The notes under the pieces are model-generated. The model was not told the DNA's origin. It did not search any database and saw only the letters and a program-made list of their open reading frames with translations. This document shows positions 24,614 through 33,437 of a DNA stretch of 64,000 nt, piece by piece (the first letter of the stretch is position 1; each line of letters opens with the position of its first letter). Made by a program: the position numbers and the translations under genes. The stretch comes from Luteimonas terricola. Its GTDB lineage: Bacteria > Pseudomonadota > Gammaproteobacteria > Xanthomonadales > Xanthomonadaceae. The DNA lies in assembly GCF_004352845.1 (NCBI RefSeq), contig NZ_SJRX01000003.1, positions 124,001 to 188,000 on the forward strand, written 5' to 3'.

Positions 24614-25819
24614 ATGAGCAAGCAGGTACAGGACGCCTATATCGTCGCCGCCACCCGGACACCGGTGGGCAAGGCGCCCAAGGGCGTGTTCCGCAACACC
24701 CGTCCCGACGACATGCTCGCCCACGTGCTCAAGGCCGTGGTTGCGCAGGCGCCGGGCATCGACCTCAACCGCATCGACGATGCCATCATCGGCTGCGCCA
24801 TGCCCGAGGGCGAGCAAGGCATGAACGTGGCGCGCATCGGCGTGCTGCTGGCCGGCCTGCCCGACACCGTGGCCGCGCAGACCATCAACCGCTTCTGCTC
24901 CTCGGGCCTGCAGGCGGTGGCGCTGGCCGCCGACCAGATCCGCCTGGGCAATGCCGACCTGGTGCTCGCCGGCGGCACCGAGAGCATGAGCATGGTGCCG
25001 ATGATGGGCAACAAGGTCGCGCTGTCGCCGGCCGTGTTCCGCGACGACCACGTCGCCATCGCCTACGGCATGGGCATCACCGCCGAGAAAGTGGCCGAGG
25101 AGTGGAACGTCTCGCGCGAGGACCAGGACGCCTTCGCGCTCGCCTCGCACCAGAAGGCCCTGGCCGCGCAGAAGGCCGGCGAGTTCCGCGACGAGATCTC
25201 GGCGCTGGAAGTCGTCTCCCGCCAGCCGGACCTGGGCGGCAATGCCGTGCGCCTGAAGAAGCTGCTGGTCGAGCAGGACGAGGGCCCGCGTCCCGACACC
25301 TCGATCGAGGGCCTGGCGAAGCTGCGCCCGGTGTTCCGCAATGGCCAGTTCGGCGGCTCGGTCACCGCCGGCAACTCCTCGCAGATGAGCGACGGCGCGG
25401 GTGCCGTGCTGGTGGCCTCCGCGCAGGCGATCAAGGATTACGGCCTGACGCCGTTGGCGCGCTTCGTGTCGTTCTCGGTCGCCGGCGTGCGTCCCGAGGT
25501 GATGGGCATCGGCCCGATCGCGGCGATTCCGAAGGCGCTGAAGCAAGCCGGCCTGACGAAGGACCAGCTCGACTGGATCGAACTCAACGAAGCCTTCGCC
25601 GCACAGGCGCTGGCCGTCATTCGTGATTCCGGGCTCGATCCCGACAAGGTCAACCCGCTGGGCGGTGCGATCGCACTGGGGCACCCCCTGGGCGCGACCG
25701 GCGCCGTGCGTACGGCCACGATCGTCCACGGCATGCGCCGGCGCAAGCAGAAATACGGCATGGTGACCATGTGCATCGGCACCGGCATGGGTGCGGCCGG
25801 CATTTTCGAGGCGCTTTAG
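24614..25819 (+). CDS. fadA: Acetyl-CoA C-acyltransferase (beta-oxidation thiolase)
   Basis: Cleaves 3-ketoacyl-CoA to acetyl-CoA and a shortened acyl-CoA. 401 residues. The acyl-enzyme Cys95 is in NRFCSSGLQAV. The catalytic His is in GHPLGATG and the second Cys is in MCIGTGMGAAG. ITAEKVAEEWNVSREDQDAFA is typical thiolase. Pairing with the FadN-type gene in a two-gene operon favours degradation over acetoacetyl-CoA synthesis, but the sequence alone does not give the chain length. A strong terminator follows. Confidence 0.92.
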   Translation: MSKQVQDAYIVAATRTPVGKAPKGVFRNTRPDDMLAHVLKAVVAQAPGIDLNRIDDAIIGCAMPEGEQGMNVARIGVLLAGLPDTVAAQTINRFCSSGLQAVALAADQIRLGNADLVLAGGTESMSMVPMMGNKVALSPAVFRDDHVAIAYGMGITAEKVAEEWNVSREDQDAFALASHQKALAAQKAGEFRDEISALEVVSRQPDLGGNAVRLKKLLVEQDEGPRPDTSIEGLAKLRPVFRNGQFGGSVTAGNSSQMSDGAGAVLVASAQAIKDYGLTPLARFVSFSVAGVRPEVMGIGPIAAIPKALKQAGLTKDQLDWIELNEAFAAQALAVIRDSGLDPDKVNPLGGAIALGHPLGATGAVRTATIVHGMRRRKQKYGMVTMCIGTGMGAAGIFEAL

Positions 25820-25827
25820 CGAAAAGA

Positions 25828-25852
25828 GGGGGCGCCCTGGCGCCCCCGTTTC
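25828..25852 (+). terminator. Terminator of the beta-oxidation operon
   Basis: GGGGGCGCC/GGCGCCCCC form a 9-bp perfect stem (the inner pairs probably open to a larger loop), followed by GTTTCC. It lies 9 bp after the thiolase stop; the next gene, galU, is convergent. Confidence 0.8.
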
Positions 25853-25898
25853 CTTCTTTCAATTCGATGCAGTCGCGGCCAACACGCTCGCGCGTACT

Positions 25899-26795
25899 TC
25901 AGGACTCCACTACCCCAAGTTCGGTTAGTGCGCTGCGCATGAAGTTCTGGGCTGCTTCGCTCAGCTTCTCATGGTCGAGTGCATGTCGGATGGTAGCTTC
26001 GATCAGGCCGATGTGAGTTCCACAATCGAATCGCGTCCCCTGGAAGTTGTAGGCCAGCACATTTTCCTCGGCCAGAAGCGCGGAGATGGCGTCGGTGAGC
26101 TGGATCTCCCCCCCGGCGCCGGGTCGGGTGGATTCAAGCAGCTCGAAAATTCTGGGCGTCAGCACGTAGCGACCGACCACACCAAGATTGCTGGGGGCTT
26201 CAGCAAGCGGAGGCTTCTCGATGATGGCCGTGATCCTGCCTCGGCGGTCAGCAAATTCTTCGGTGGCAACGATTCCATAGCTGGACACCTGTTCCGCCGG
26301 CACCGCCTGGGTGGCGATGACGCTGGCACCACTCATTTCGGCAACGTCGGCCATCTGACGCAGGGCACCGGGTCCCCGGTTCCAGATCAGGTCGTCGGGC
26401 AGGATGACCGCAAATGGCTCGTCTCCAATCACCGGCTTCGCGCACAACACGGCATGTCCAAGACCCAGCGCTTCCGCCTGGGTGACGAACACCGCGCGCA
26501 CCCCTTTGGGCAACACATTGCGCACCAGTGCAAGCTGCGCTTCTTTGCCCGCGCCTTCGAGCTTGTGTTCCAGCTCGTAGGCCTTGTCAAAATAGTCGGC
26601 CACCGCGTGCTTGTAACGGTTGGTGACAAACACAAGGGTGTCACAGCCGGCCTCGATGGCTTCATCGACCGCGTACTGGATAAGCGGCCGATCAACGATC
26701 GGCAGCATTTCCTTGGGCACGGTCTTGGTGACCGGAAGGAAGCGGGTACCGAGCCCCGCCACGGGGAATACCGCTTTGCGAATACGTCGGGTCAT
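25899..26795 (-). CDS. galU: UTP-glucose-1-phosphate uridylyltransferase
   Basis: Makes UDP-glucose for LPS, exopolysaccharide and related glycans. 298 residues. The N-terminus KAVFPVAGLGTRFLPVTKTVPKEMLP carries the nucleotide-binding signature. VILPDDLIWN and the C-terminal GTRFDCGTHIG are typical. It starts with ATGA overlap to the WbpM-like gene, so it is the last gene of that operon. Its base composition (sampled lines 53-60% G+C) is clearly below that of its neighbours (about 70%), and it uses codons such as GTT, ATT and AAT freely, suggesting separate ancestry. Confidence 0.95.
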   Translation of the reverse strand: MTRRIRKAVFPVAGLGTRFLPVTKTVPKEMLPIVDRPLIQYAVDEAIEAGCDTLVFVTNRYKHAVADYFDKAYELEHKLEGAGKEAQLALVRNVLPKGVRAVFVTQAEALGLGHAVLCAKPVIGDEPFAVILPDDLIWNRGPGALRQMADVAEMSGASVIATQAVPAEQVSSYGIVATEEFADRRGRITAIIEKPPLAEAPSNLGVVGRYVLTPRIFELLESTRPGAGGEIQLTDAISALLAEENVLAYNFQGTRFDCGTHIGLIEATIRHALDHEKLSEAAQNFMRSALTELGVVES

Positions 26796-28702
26796 GTGCT
26801 GCGTGCGTTCCTCGCGGGGAAGGCGACCACTGTGGCCGCCTCGGGGTTCTCGTCCAAGACAAGAGGTGCAAATTCCGGCACCGATTCCCGCAGCACTTGA
26901 CCCAAGGTTTCGAGATCGTAATCCGTCACCGCGACACGCATTCGGGCAATCGCTGATTCGATCCGTTCCGCAGACACGCGGCGCGCCTCGGCCTGCAGGA
27001 TCTTGGGATGCGCCGTGGGCCTGTAACGCTCATCGGCATGGAACAGGGTTTCGTGCAGCTTTTCACCCGGGCGCAGACCCGTGTAGACGATGGCAATGTC
27101 GCGGCCAGGCTGCTTGCCCGCCAGGGTGATCATCTGCTCGGCTAGCACCCGGATCAACACCGGATCGCCCATGTCCAGGGTATATACCGCCTGCAGCGAA
27201 CCGATCGCGACCGCCTGCAGGATCAGCTGGCAGGCCTCGGGGATCGTCATGAAGTAGCGGGTGACGTCGGGATCGGTGACCGTGACCGGCCCACCGTGGC
27301 GGATCTGGGCACGGAACAGCGGCACCACGCTGCCCGCAGAGTCGAGCACGTTGCCGAAGCGCACGGTGACGAAGCGCGTGCCCTCGACTCCGCTCATCGC
27401 CTGGCAGACCATCTCTGCAAGGCGCTTGGTTGCGCCCAGCACGTTCACGGGATCCACGGCCTTGTCGGTGGAAATCAGCACGAAGGTGCCAACGCCGGCG
27501 GCCTGCGTCTCGCGGGCCACGGTGGCCGTGGCAAGCACGTTGTTGCGCACCGCCTCGCGCAGCTGGGATTCGAGCACGGGCACCTGCTTGTAAGCGGCGG
27601 CATGGAACACCGCCTCAGGCTGGCTCAGCGACAACGCATGGCGGATCACCGCCGGGTCGCCGCAGTCGCCGAGGACGGGCAGGCACTCGATCTGCGGGAA
27701 ATCGCGGCGCAACTCGCTCTGGGTCGTCGCCAGGGCAAGTTCGTCGACCTCGATCAGGGTGATCTGGAGTGCACCATGCCGCGCGCACTGGCGGCAGAGC
27801 TCGGCACCGATCGAACCGCCGGCGCCGGTGACCAGCACGCTGCGCCCGCCGAGCCAACCGCGGATGGCCTTCCAGTCCGGCGTGACCGGCTTGCGACCGA
27901 GCAGGTCCTCGATCGCGACCTCTTTCAGCTCGCCGGGCAAGGACCGGCCTTCAAGCAGGTCGTTGATCCGGGGCACCGTGCGGAACTGCAGGCCGGTGCG
28001 CTCGCAGGCGGCCACGACGCGACGCATCGCGGTCGCATCCAGCGATGGCATGGCGATCACCAGCAGCTTGGCCGCCGTTTCCGGTGCGATGGTGCCGACA
28101 TCCTCGATACGGCCAAGCACCGGAAGGCCCTGGAGATAGCTGCCGCGCAGCTTCGCCGCATCGTCCAGGAAGCCCACCGGCTGGTAGGCGCCGACGCGAC
28201 GCAGGTCGCGGACCAGGGCTTCGCCCGCCTGCCCGGCGCCGAGGATCAGCACGCGCAGCGCCGCCGTGTCGGTACGCTCGTTGCCGTGGTCCTTCCAAGC
28301 GCGGTACAGCAGGCGCGGCATGCCCAGCAGCGCGGACAGGACGACCGGATAGGCCAGCATCACCGTGCGCGGCACCTGGCCGGCGCGGTCGAAGACGAAG
28401 AACAGCAGCGGCAGGATGGCCAGCAGCCCGAACAGGCTGGCCTTCACGATATTGACGAGGTCGGGGATGCTGGCGAATCGCCAGACGCCCCGATACAGCC
28501 CGACCTGCCAGAAAATCAGGCCCTGCACGATCAGGATCAGCAGCATTTCCGGCGACAGGGGCGCCGAGGCCACTGCGGGTTCCATGGGCGAGTGCCGGAA
28601 ATAGTTGAGCCCGGCCCACGCCGCCCACACCATGAACAGATCGTGCACGATCACGGCCGCGCGCGGCAGGCCGTTCCGGATCCGGTCACTCAGGCTGATC
28701 AT
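26792..28702 (-). CDS. WbpM/CapD-type membrane nucleotide-sugar 4,6-dehydratase
   Basis: Probably converts UDP-GlcNAc to its 4-keto-6-deoxy form for a surface glycan. 636 residues. The N-terminal third has about four membrane segments (ILIVQGLIFWQVGLY, then LFGLLAILPLLFFVF). A first Rossmann domain has GAGQAGEALVRDLRR and a second GAGGSIGAELCRQ. The catalytic region has LISTDKAVDPVNVLGATKR, the long-type dehydratase variant without the usual Tyr of YxxxK. GLRPGEKLHE is also diagnostic. It abuts the glycosyltransferase gene (TAG then ATG) and overlaps galU. The exact sugar cannot be read from sequence. Confidence 0.9.
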   Translation of the reverse strand: MISLSDRIRNGLPRAAVIVHDLFMVWAAWAGLNYFRHSPMEPAVASAPLSPEMLLILIVQGLIFWQVGLYRGVWRFASIPDLVNIVKASLFGLLAILPLLFFVFDRAGQVPRTVMLAYPVVLSALLGMPRLLYRAWKDHGNERTDTAALRVLILGAGQAGEALVRDLRRVGAYQPVGFLDDAAKLRGSYLQGLPVLGRIEDVGTIAPETAAKLLVIAMPSLDATAMRRVVAACERTGLQFRTVPRINDLLEGRSLPGELKEVAIEDLLGRKPVTPDWKAIRGWLGGRSVLVTGAGGSIGAELCRQCARHGALQITLIEVDELALATTQSELRRDFPQIECLPVLGDCGDPAVIRHALSLSQPEAVFHAAAYKQVPVLESQLREAVRNNVLATATVARETQAAGVGTFVLISTDKAVDPVNVLGATKRLAEMVCQAMSGVEGTRFVTVRFGNVLDSAGSVVPLFRAQIRHGGPVTVTDPDVTRYFMTIPEACQLILQAVAIGSLQAVYTLDMGDPVLIRVLAEQMITLAGKQPGRDIAIVYTGLRPGEKLHETLFHADERYRPTAHPKILQAEARRVSAERIESAIARMRVAVTDYDLETLGQVLRESVPEFAPLVLDENPEAATVVAFPARNARST

Positions 28703-29725
28703 CTACGGGCACTTCCTGTCTGGGAGGGGCCAGTGGCTCGTGATGATGCGCCAGGCCAAGGCTCCAACGGCGCCGCAGCTTCCGGCGGCGGCCATTCTAG
28801 CCGTTAGGCCCTGCCCATTGGCAGCACAGGCCAAGGCGATGGCTGCCAGGGTCCAGACTCCATAGGCAGCCGTCACCGGCACATGCGACCCGATCCCGGC
28901 GGCCAGCCGTTGGTAAGCGTGCCCGACGTGGGCCGTCCACCAGCGCTCGCGGCGGACGATGCGCCCACCCAGCGTCAAGGCCGCGTCAATGAGGAAGGCC
29001 GAGACCGGAAGGAAGAGCACCGGAAGCAGGCCCGGCCCGCCGAGTGCCCCACCCTCGAGCACCAGCAGGGCGGCAAGCACCGTCAACGCGAAGCCCAGCA
29101 CGCCGCTGCCCACGTCGCCAAGAAAGATCCGCGCGCGCGGGAAATTGAACGGCAGGAAGCCCAGGCACGCGGCCGCCAGCGCCAGGGCCGGCAGTGCCGC
29201 CAGGGGCGAAGCCGCCAACAGGGCGAAAGCCAGCGCGGCCAACGCCGCCTGGGTGGTGGCCAGACCGTCGATCCCGTCCATGAAGTTCCAGACATTGACC
29301 ATGACGGGCGCGCCGACCAACGCCAACGGGGCCAACCAGGGCGCGGCACCTGCAGCCACCAACCCCGCGGCCAGCGCGGCGCCGGCGGCCACGTGGGCGG
29401 CCAGGCGCCACCAGGGCGACAGCGGACGGTGATCGTCGACATAGCCCGCGCTCCCGACCAGCACGACACCACACACCGCTGCCAGTGCGAGGGGGCCCGG
29501 CAGGACTCCAGCGAGGCCGGAGGCGATGCAGGCCATGGCCCAGGCCACGGCGATCCCGATCCCGCCACCGCGCGGCGTTGGCACCGCGTGGCTGCGGCGC
29601 TCGCCCGGCTGGTCGAGCAGCCCGTGGCGAAGCGCGTGCCGCCGGGCGAGCCAGGCCCCGGTCGCCGCCATGGCCGCCACCACCGCCAGCCAGGGCAGCA
29701 CGCGTATCCAGTCGATGGCGGCCAC
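28703..29725 (-). CDS. Glycosyltransferase family 4 (WecA/WbpL-like) sugar-phosphate transferase
   Basis: Initiates a lipid-linked glycan by moving a HexNAc-1-phosphate to undecaprenyl phosphate. About 340 residues, nearly all membrane helices. The signatures are HAVPTPRGGGIGI, the catalytic GYVDDHRPLSP (double Asp), NVWNFMDGIDGL, IFLGDVGSG and HVGHAYQRLA. I start at the GTG at 29725 (VAAIDWIRVLPW), 5 bp after the lapB stop; an upstream ATG at 29791 would overlap lapB by 61 bp with an atypical polar leader. WbpL, which pairs with WbpM in Pseudomonas, is the closest role. Confidence 0.88.
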   Translation of the reverse strand: MAAIDWIRVLPWLAVVAAMAATGAWLARRHALRHGLLDQPGERRSHAVPTPRGGGIGIAVAWAMACIASGLAGVLPGPLALAAVCGVVLVGSAGYVDDHRPLSPWWRLAAHVAAGAALAAGLVAAGAAPWLAPLALVGAPVMVNVWNFMDGIDGLATTQAALAALAFALLAASPLAALPALALAAACLGFLPFNFPRARIFLGDVGSGVLGFALTVLAALLVLEGGALGGPGLLPVLFLPVSAFLIDAALTLGGRIVRRERWWTAHVGHAYQRLAAGIGSHVPVTAAYGVWTLAAIALACAANGQGLTARMAAAGSCGAVGALAWRIITSHWPLPDRKCP

Positions 29726-29730
29726 GAGAC

Positions 29731-30909
29731 TCAAACCACGGCGTAGTTCAGCAGCGGTTTGATACTGCCCCACTCCTTGCAGGATGGGCACTGCCAGTGA
29801 TGGCTGCGCGCGCCGAAGCCGCAGCGGTTGCAGCGGTAGGCGGGATTGCGCACCAGCAGCTGGTCGGTGATGTGTCGCAGTTCGTGCAGGGTCGCGGCCT
29901 CGTTCCCGCCTTCGGCGAGGGTGAGGTCGATGAGCGCTGCCTCACCGCGCACCGAGGGACGGTCCTTGAGCTGCTGTGCCAGGAAGCGCCGGGCCGCCGA
30001 CACGCCCTCCTCCGCTTCGACCAGGCGCGTCAACGCCAGCACCGGTGCGACACCGCGGTAGTGCTCGCTCATCTCGGTCAGGAAGGCGCGCGCGCCTGGG
30101 GAGTCGCCGACGCGGTCGTAGGCCGAACGCAGCGACGGCAGGATCTCCGGAAGAAAGTCGGGGTCATGGCGCGCCGCGCGTTCGTAGGCACGGATCGCTG
30201 CGGCATCGTTGCCGGCGTCCAGCTCAAGCCTGCCCTCGAGCATGCCGGCGCGCACCGAGCCGGAGTCTGCGGCATAGGCGCGCACCACCGCGGCGCGCGC
30301 GCCCTCTCGGTCGCCGGCCGCGCGCAGGCGTTCGGCCAGCTCGCACTCGAACTGGCCCACCAGCTTGCCCATCGGCTCGCCGGTCACTTGCTCATAGCGG
30401 GTGGCGTTCTCGATCGCCTTGGGCCAGTCGCGCTCGGCCTGGTAGATGCCGATCAGGTGCTTGAGCGCCTGCGGCGCGCGCTGGTCGATGGCGGCCAGCT
30501 CGGTGAACACGGTTTCGGCACGGTCGAGCAGGCCCGAGCGCATGTAGTCCTCGCCCAGCGCCAGCAGCGCCTGCACTTTCTGCTGGTCGCTGAGGTCGGG
30601 ACGCTGCACCAGGCCCTGGTGCAGGCGGATCGCGCGGTCGACCTCGCCGCGGCGCCGGAACAGGTGGCCGAGGGCGACCTGGGTCTCGAAGGTTTCCTTG
30701 TCGAGTTCCGCGATGTGCAGGAACAGTTCGATGGCCTTGTCGGGCTGCTCGTTGAGCAGGTAGTTCAGGCCACGGAAGTAAGTGGTCGAGAGCTTGCTGA
30801 CCTGGCTGTCGCTGTGGCGCTCGCCACCGCGGCGACCGATGACCCAGCCGCTGAGCGCCGCGATCGGCAGCAGCAGGAAGAACCAGAACCACTCGGTGAT
30901 GAAGGCCAT
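29731..30909 (-). CDS. lapB: LPS assembly protein LapB (YciM)
   Basis: Inner-membrane protein that steers LpxC degradation by FtsH and so balances LPS synthesis. 392 residues. An N-terminal membrane anchor (WFWFFLLLPIAALSGWVIG at ~7-25) is followed by TPR repeats (YFRGLNYLLNEQPDKAIELF, VALGHLFRRRGEVDRAIRLH) and a C-terminal rubredoxin-like metal site, CNRCGF then CPSC. Starts 1 bp after the lapA stop, the usual lapA-lapB coupling. Confidence 0.95.
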   Translation of the reverse strand: MAFITEWFWFFLLLPIAALSGWVIGRRGGERHSDSQVSKLSTTYFRGLNYLLNEQPDKAIELFLHIAELDKETFETQVALGHLFRRRGEVDRAIRLHQGLVQRPDLSDQQKVQALLALGEDYMRSGLLDRAETVFTELAAIDQRAPQALKHLIGIYQAERDWPKAIENATRYEQVTGEPMGKLVGQFECELAERLRAAGDREGARAAVVRAYAADSGSVRAGMLEGRLELDAGNDAAAIRAYERAARHDPDFLPEILPSLRSAYDRVGDSPGARAFLTEMSEHYRGVAPVLALTRLVEAEEGVSAARRFLAQQLKDRPSVRGEAALIDLTLAEGGNEAATLHELRHITDQLLVRNPAYRCNRCGFGARSHHWQCPSCKEWGSIKPLLNYAVV

Positions 30910-30910
30910 G

Positions 30911-31165
30911 TCAGTTCGCGTCCGTGGCGCGTGGGCGGGCGGCATCGAGGCGCCGGCGCTGGCGCAGCGGCAGCAGGACCGAGGCCATGATCGCCAGTCC
31001 GCCGGCGATGGCGCCGAGCAGGAGGCTCGCCAGCAACGCGAGGCCAAGCGTCGGCCGCAGGATGGCCAGGCCGAGATCGACTTCGACCACCTGGGGATTG
31101 AGTGCACCCACCGCGACCCCGGCAACGAGGCACAGCATGGCGATGAGAATGCGGATGGGGCGCAT
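30911..31165 (-). CDS. lapA: LapA-domain small membrane protein
   Basis: 84 residues with two membrane segments: ILIAMLCLVAGVAVGAL (~5-21) and LGLALLASLLLGAIAGGLAIMASVLL (~41-66), separated by a short loop (NPQVVEVDLGLAILRPT). NPQxVxVDL and the small-residue second helix are LapA hallmarks (formerly DUF1049/YciS). It works with LapB in LPS regulation. The C-terminus is basic and cytoplasmic. It precedes lapB by 1 bp and follows ihfB by 46 bp. Confidence 0.9.
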   Translation of the reverse strand: MRPIRILIAMLCLVAGVAVGALNPQVVEVDLGLAILRPTLGLALLASLLLGAIAGGLAIMASVLLPLRQRRRLDAARPRATDAN

Positions 31166-31211
31166 GGGCGGCTAGCTTAGCCGGCCCGGGCCCCGCAGTC
31201 AGCTGAAGCGT

Positions 31212-31514
31212 TCAGTCGTCGACGGGCAGCGGCATGACGTCGCTGACGCGTTCGCGCAGTTCCTTGCCCGGCTTGAAATGGGGAACGTGCTTGCCCGGCA
31301 GGGCAACCGCCTCGCCGGTCTTCGGGTTGCGCCCGGTGCGGGGTGGACGGTAGTGCAGCGAAAAGCTGCCGAAACCGCGGACTTCGATGCGATCGCCATC
31401 GGCGAGCGCGCCACCCATCATCTCCAGCAGCGTTTTCACCGCGAGGTCGACGTCGTCGGCCTTCAGGTGCCCCTGGCGCTGGGCGAGGATTTCGATGAGC
31501 TCGGACTTGGTCAT
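31212..31514 (-). CDS. ihfB: Integration host factor subunit beta
   Basis: DNA-bending protein that pairs with IhfA. 100 residues. [17 protein letters not shown] at the N-terminus, then [29 protein letters not shown], the beta-arm region including the intercalating proline, match IhfB. It follows rpsA by 72 bp on the same strand, as in E. coli and Pseudomonas. A perfect hairpin lies in that gap. Confidence 0.97.
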   Translation of the reverse strand: MTKSELIEILAQRQGHLKADDVDLAVKTLLEMMGGALADGDRIEVRGFGSFSLHYRPPRTGRNPKTGEAVALPGKHVPHFKPGKELRERVSDVMPLPVDD

Positions 31515-31543
31515 GGTGCCCTTGATGGTCCCGGACAGTCGGA

Positions 31544-31567
31544 GCGGCCTGGCTTGCGCCAGGCCGC
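31544..31567 (-). other. Perfect GNRA-capped hairpin in the rpsA-ihfB spacer
   Basis: On the transcribed strand GCGGCCTGGC-GCAA-GCCAGGCCGC is a perfect 10-bp stem closed by a GCAA tetraloop. No T tract follows, so it is not a standard terminator. It may protect the 3' end of rpsA mRNA or mark processing between rpsA and ihfB. Confidence 0.6.
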
Positions 31568-31586
31568 CACCGGATGCCGCGAGTCC

Positions 31587-33275
31587 TTACTCGGACTTGC
31601 CGCCCAGCTGCTCGCGCAGCAGCGCGCCCAGCTTGGTGGTGCCGCTGGAGGCCTCGGCCGCCGCGCGGTTGTACTCGGCCAGGGTATCGGCCACCTCGGC
31701 CTCGTCCTTGGCGCGGATCGACAGCTGCAGGGTGCGGCCCTTGCGGTCCATGCCCGTGAACTTGGCTTCGATCGTGTCGCCCACCTTCAGGTGCTGGCTG
31801 GCGTCGTCGATGCGCTCGTCGGAGATGTCGCGCGCGGCCACGTAGCCTTCCACGCCGTCGGCGATCTCGACGACCGCGCCCTTGGCATCGACTTCCTTGA
31901 CGGTGCCGGTGACCTTGGTGCCGCGCGGGTGCGCCGCCATGAACTGGCCGAACGGATCCTGCTCGAGCTGCTTGACGCCCAGGCTGATGCGCTCGCGCTC
32001 CGGGTCCACCGCCAGCACCACGGCCTCGAGGGTGTCGCCCTTCTTCAGCTCGCGGGCCACGTCTTCGCCGCTGGTGTTCCAGCTCATGTCGGACAGGTGG
32101 ATCAGGCCGTCGATGCCGCCGTCCAGGCCGATGAAGATGCCGAAGTCGGTGATCGACTTGATCTGGCCGTCGACCTTGTCGCCCTTCTTGTGGATGGCCG
32201 CGAAGGTCTCCCACGGGTTGGACGTGACCTGCTTGATGCCCAGCGAGATGCGGCGACGCTCTTCGTCGACGTCGAGCACCATGACCTCGATGTCGTCACC
32301 GACCTGCACGACCTTCTGCGGGTTGACGTTCTTGTTGGTCCAGTCCATCTCGGACACGTGCACCAGGCCCTCGACGCCCGGCTCGATCTCGACGAACGCG
32401 CCGTAATCGGTGACGTTGGAGACCTTGCCGAACACGCGGGTGTTGGACGGGTAACGGCGGGCGATGTTGTCCCACGGATCCTCGCCCAGCTGCTTCAGGC
32501 CCAGGCTGACGCGGTTGCGCTCCTTGTCGTACTTGAGCACGCGCACATCCAGCTCTGCGCCCACCTCAACGACTTCGGACGGATGGCGCACGCGCTTCCA
32601 GGCCATGTCGGTGATGTGCAGCAGGCCGTCGATGCCGCCGAGGTCGACGAACGCGCCGTAGTCTGTCAGGTTCTTGACCACGCCCTTCAGCACGGCGCCC
32701 TCGACCAGCTTCTCCATCAGCTGCTCGCGCTCTTCCGAATGCTCGCTCTCGACCACCGCACGGCGGGAGACGACCACGTTGTTGCGCTTGCGGTCGAGCT
32801 TGATGAGCTTGAACTCGAGTTCCTTGCCTTCCAGGTACACCGGGTCGCGCACGGGGCGCACATCGACCAGCGAACCGGGCAGGAACGCGCGGACGTCCTT
32901 GATGTCGACGGTGAAACCGCCCTTGACCTTGCCGCTGATCTTGCCGGTGACGGTCTCGTTCTTCTCGAGGGCTTCCTCGAGCTCGTCCCACACCATGGCG
33001 CGCTTGGCCTTCTCGCGCGACAGCACGGTCTCGCCGAAGCCGTTCTCGAGGGAGTCGAGCGCGACCTTGACGATGTCGCCCTCGGCGACGTCGATCTCGC
33101 CGTCGTCGTTACGGAACTGTTCGATCGGCACGATGCCTTCGGACTTCAGGCCGGCGTTGATGACGACCACGTCGGTGCGCACCTGGATCACGGTGCCGGT
33201 GACGATGGAGCCGGGCTTCAGCTTGGCCAGGTTGGCCTGGCTGGCTTCGAACAGTTCTGCGAATGATTCGGTCAT
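31587..33275 (-). CDS. rpsA: 30S ribosomal protein S1
   Basis: RNA-binding protein that brings mRNA to the 30S subunit. 562 residues with six S1 motifs in tandem; the later repeats are the most regular ([40 protein letters not shown]). Each has the G-x-V/I-x3-DFG/YGA-F-V pattern. Starts at ATG ([16 protein letters not shown]). A 162-bp gap to cmk upstream is the expected place of an S1 autoregulatory leader. The same order, cmk-rpsA-ihfB, occurs in E. coli. Confidence 0.97.
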   Translation of the reverse strand: MTESFAELFEASQANLAKLKPGSIVTGTVIQVRTDVVVINAGLKSEGIVPIEQFRNDDGEIDVAEGDIVKVALDSLENGFGETVLSREKAKRAMVWDELEEALEKNETVTGKISGKVKGGFTVDIKDVRAFLPGSLVDVRPVRDPVYLEGKELEFKLIKLDRKRNNVVVSRRAVVESEHSEEREQLMEKLVEGAVLKGVVKNLTDYGAFVDLGGIDGLLHITDMAWKRVRHPSEVVEVGAELDVRVLKYDKERNRVSLGLKQLGEDPWDNIARRYPSNTRVFGKVSNVTDYGAFVEIEPGVEGLVHVSEMDWTNKNVNPQKVVQVGDDIEVMVLDVDEERRRISLGIKQVTSNPWETFAAIHKKGDKVDGQIKSITDFGIFIGLDGGIDGLIHLSDMSWNTSGEDVARELKKGDTLEAVVLAVDPERERISLGVKQLEQDPFGQFMAAHPRGTKVTGTVKEVDAKGAVVEIADGVEGYVAARDISDERIDDASQHLKVGDTIEAKFTGMDRKGRTLQLSIRAKDEAEVADTLAEYNRAAAEASSGTTKLGALLREQLGGKSE

Positions 33276-33391
33276 TGGAAATTACTCTGTTGATGAAACA
33301 GACCGGGCAGCGCCGAGGAGCGCATGTCGCCGGTCCACCCGTTGTCGGCGTGCGCGGGATTGCGCCTTGCCGTGAGTGCTGGTTGGACAGG

Positions 33392-33410
33392 AAAAATCCG
33401 CACGACGGAT
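33392..33410 (-). terminator. Possible weak terminator after cmk
   Basis: On the minus strand ATCCG-TCGTG-CGGAT is followed by TTTT, 28 bp after the cmk stop. The stem is only 5 bp, so termination is probably partial and rpsA may be read from both cmk and its own promoter. Confidence 0.4.
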
Positions 33411-33437
33411 GTCGCGCGGGGCGATCTGCCGCGGGCT

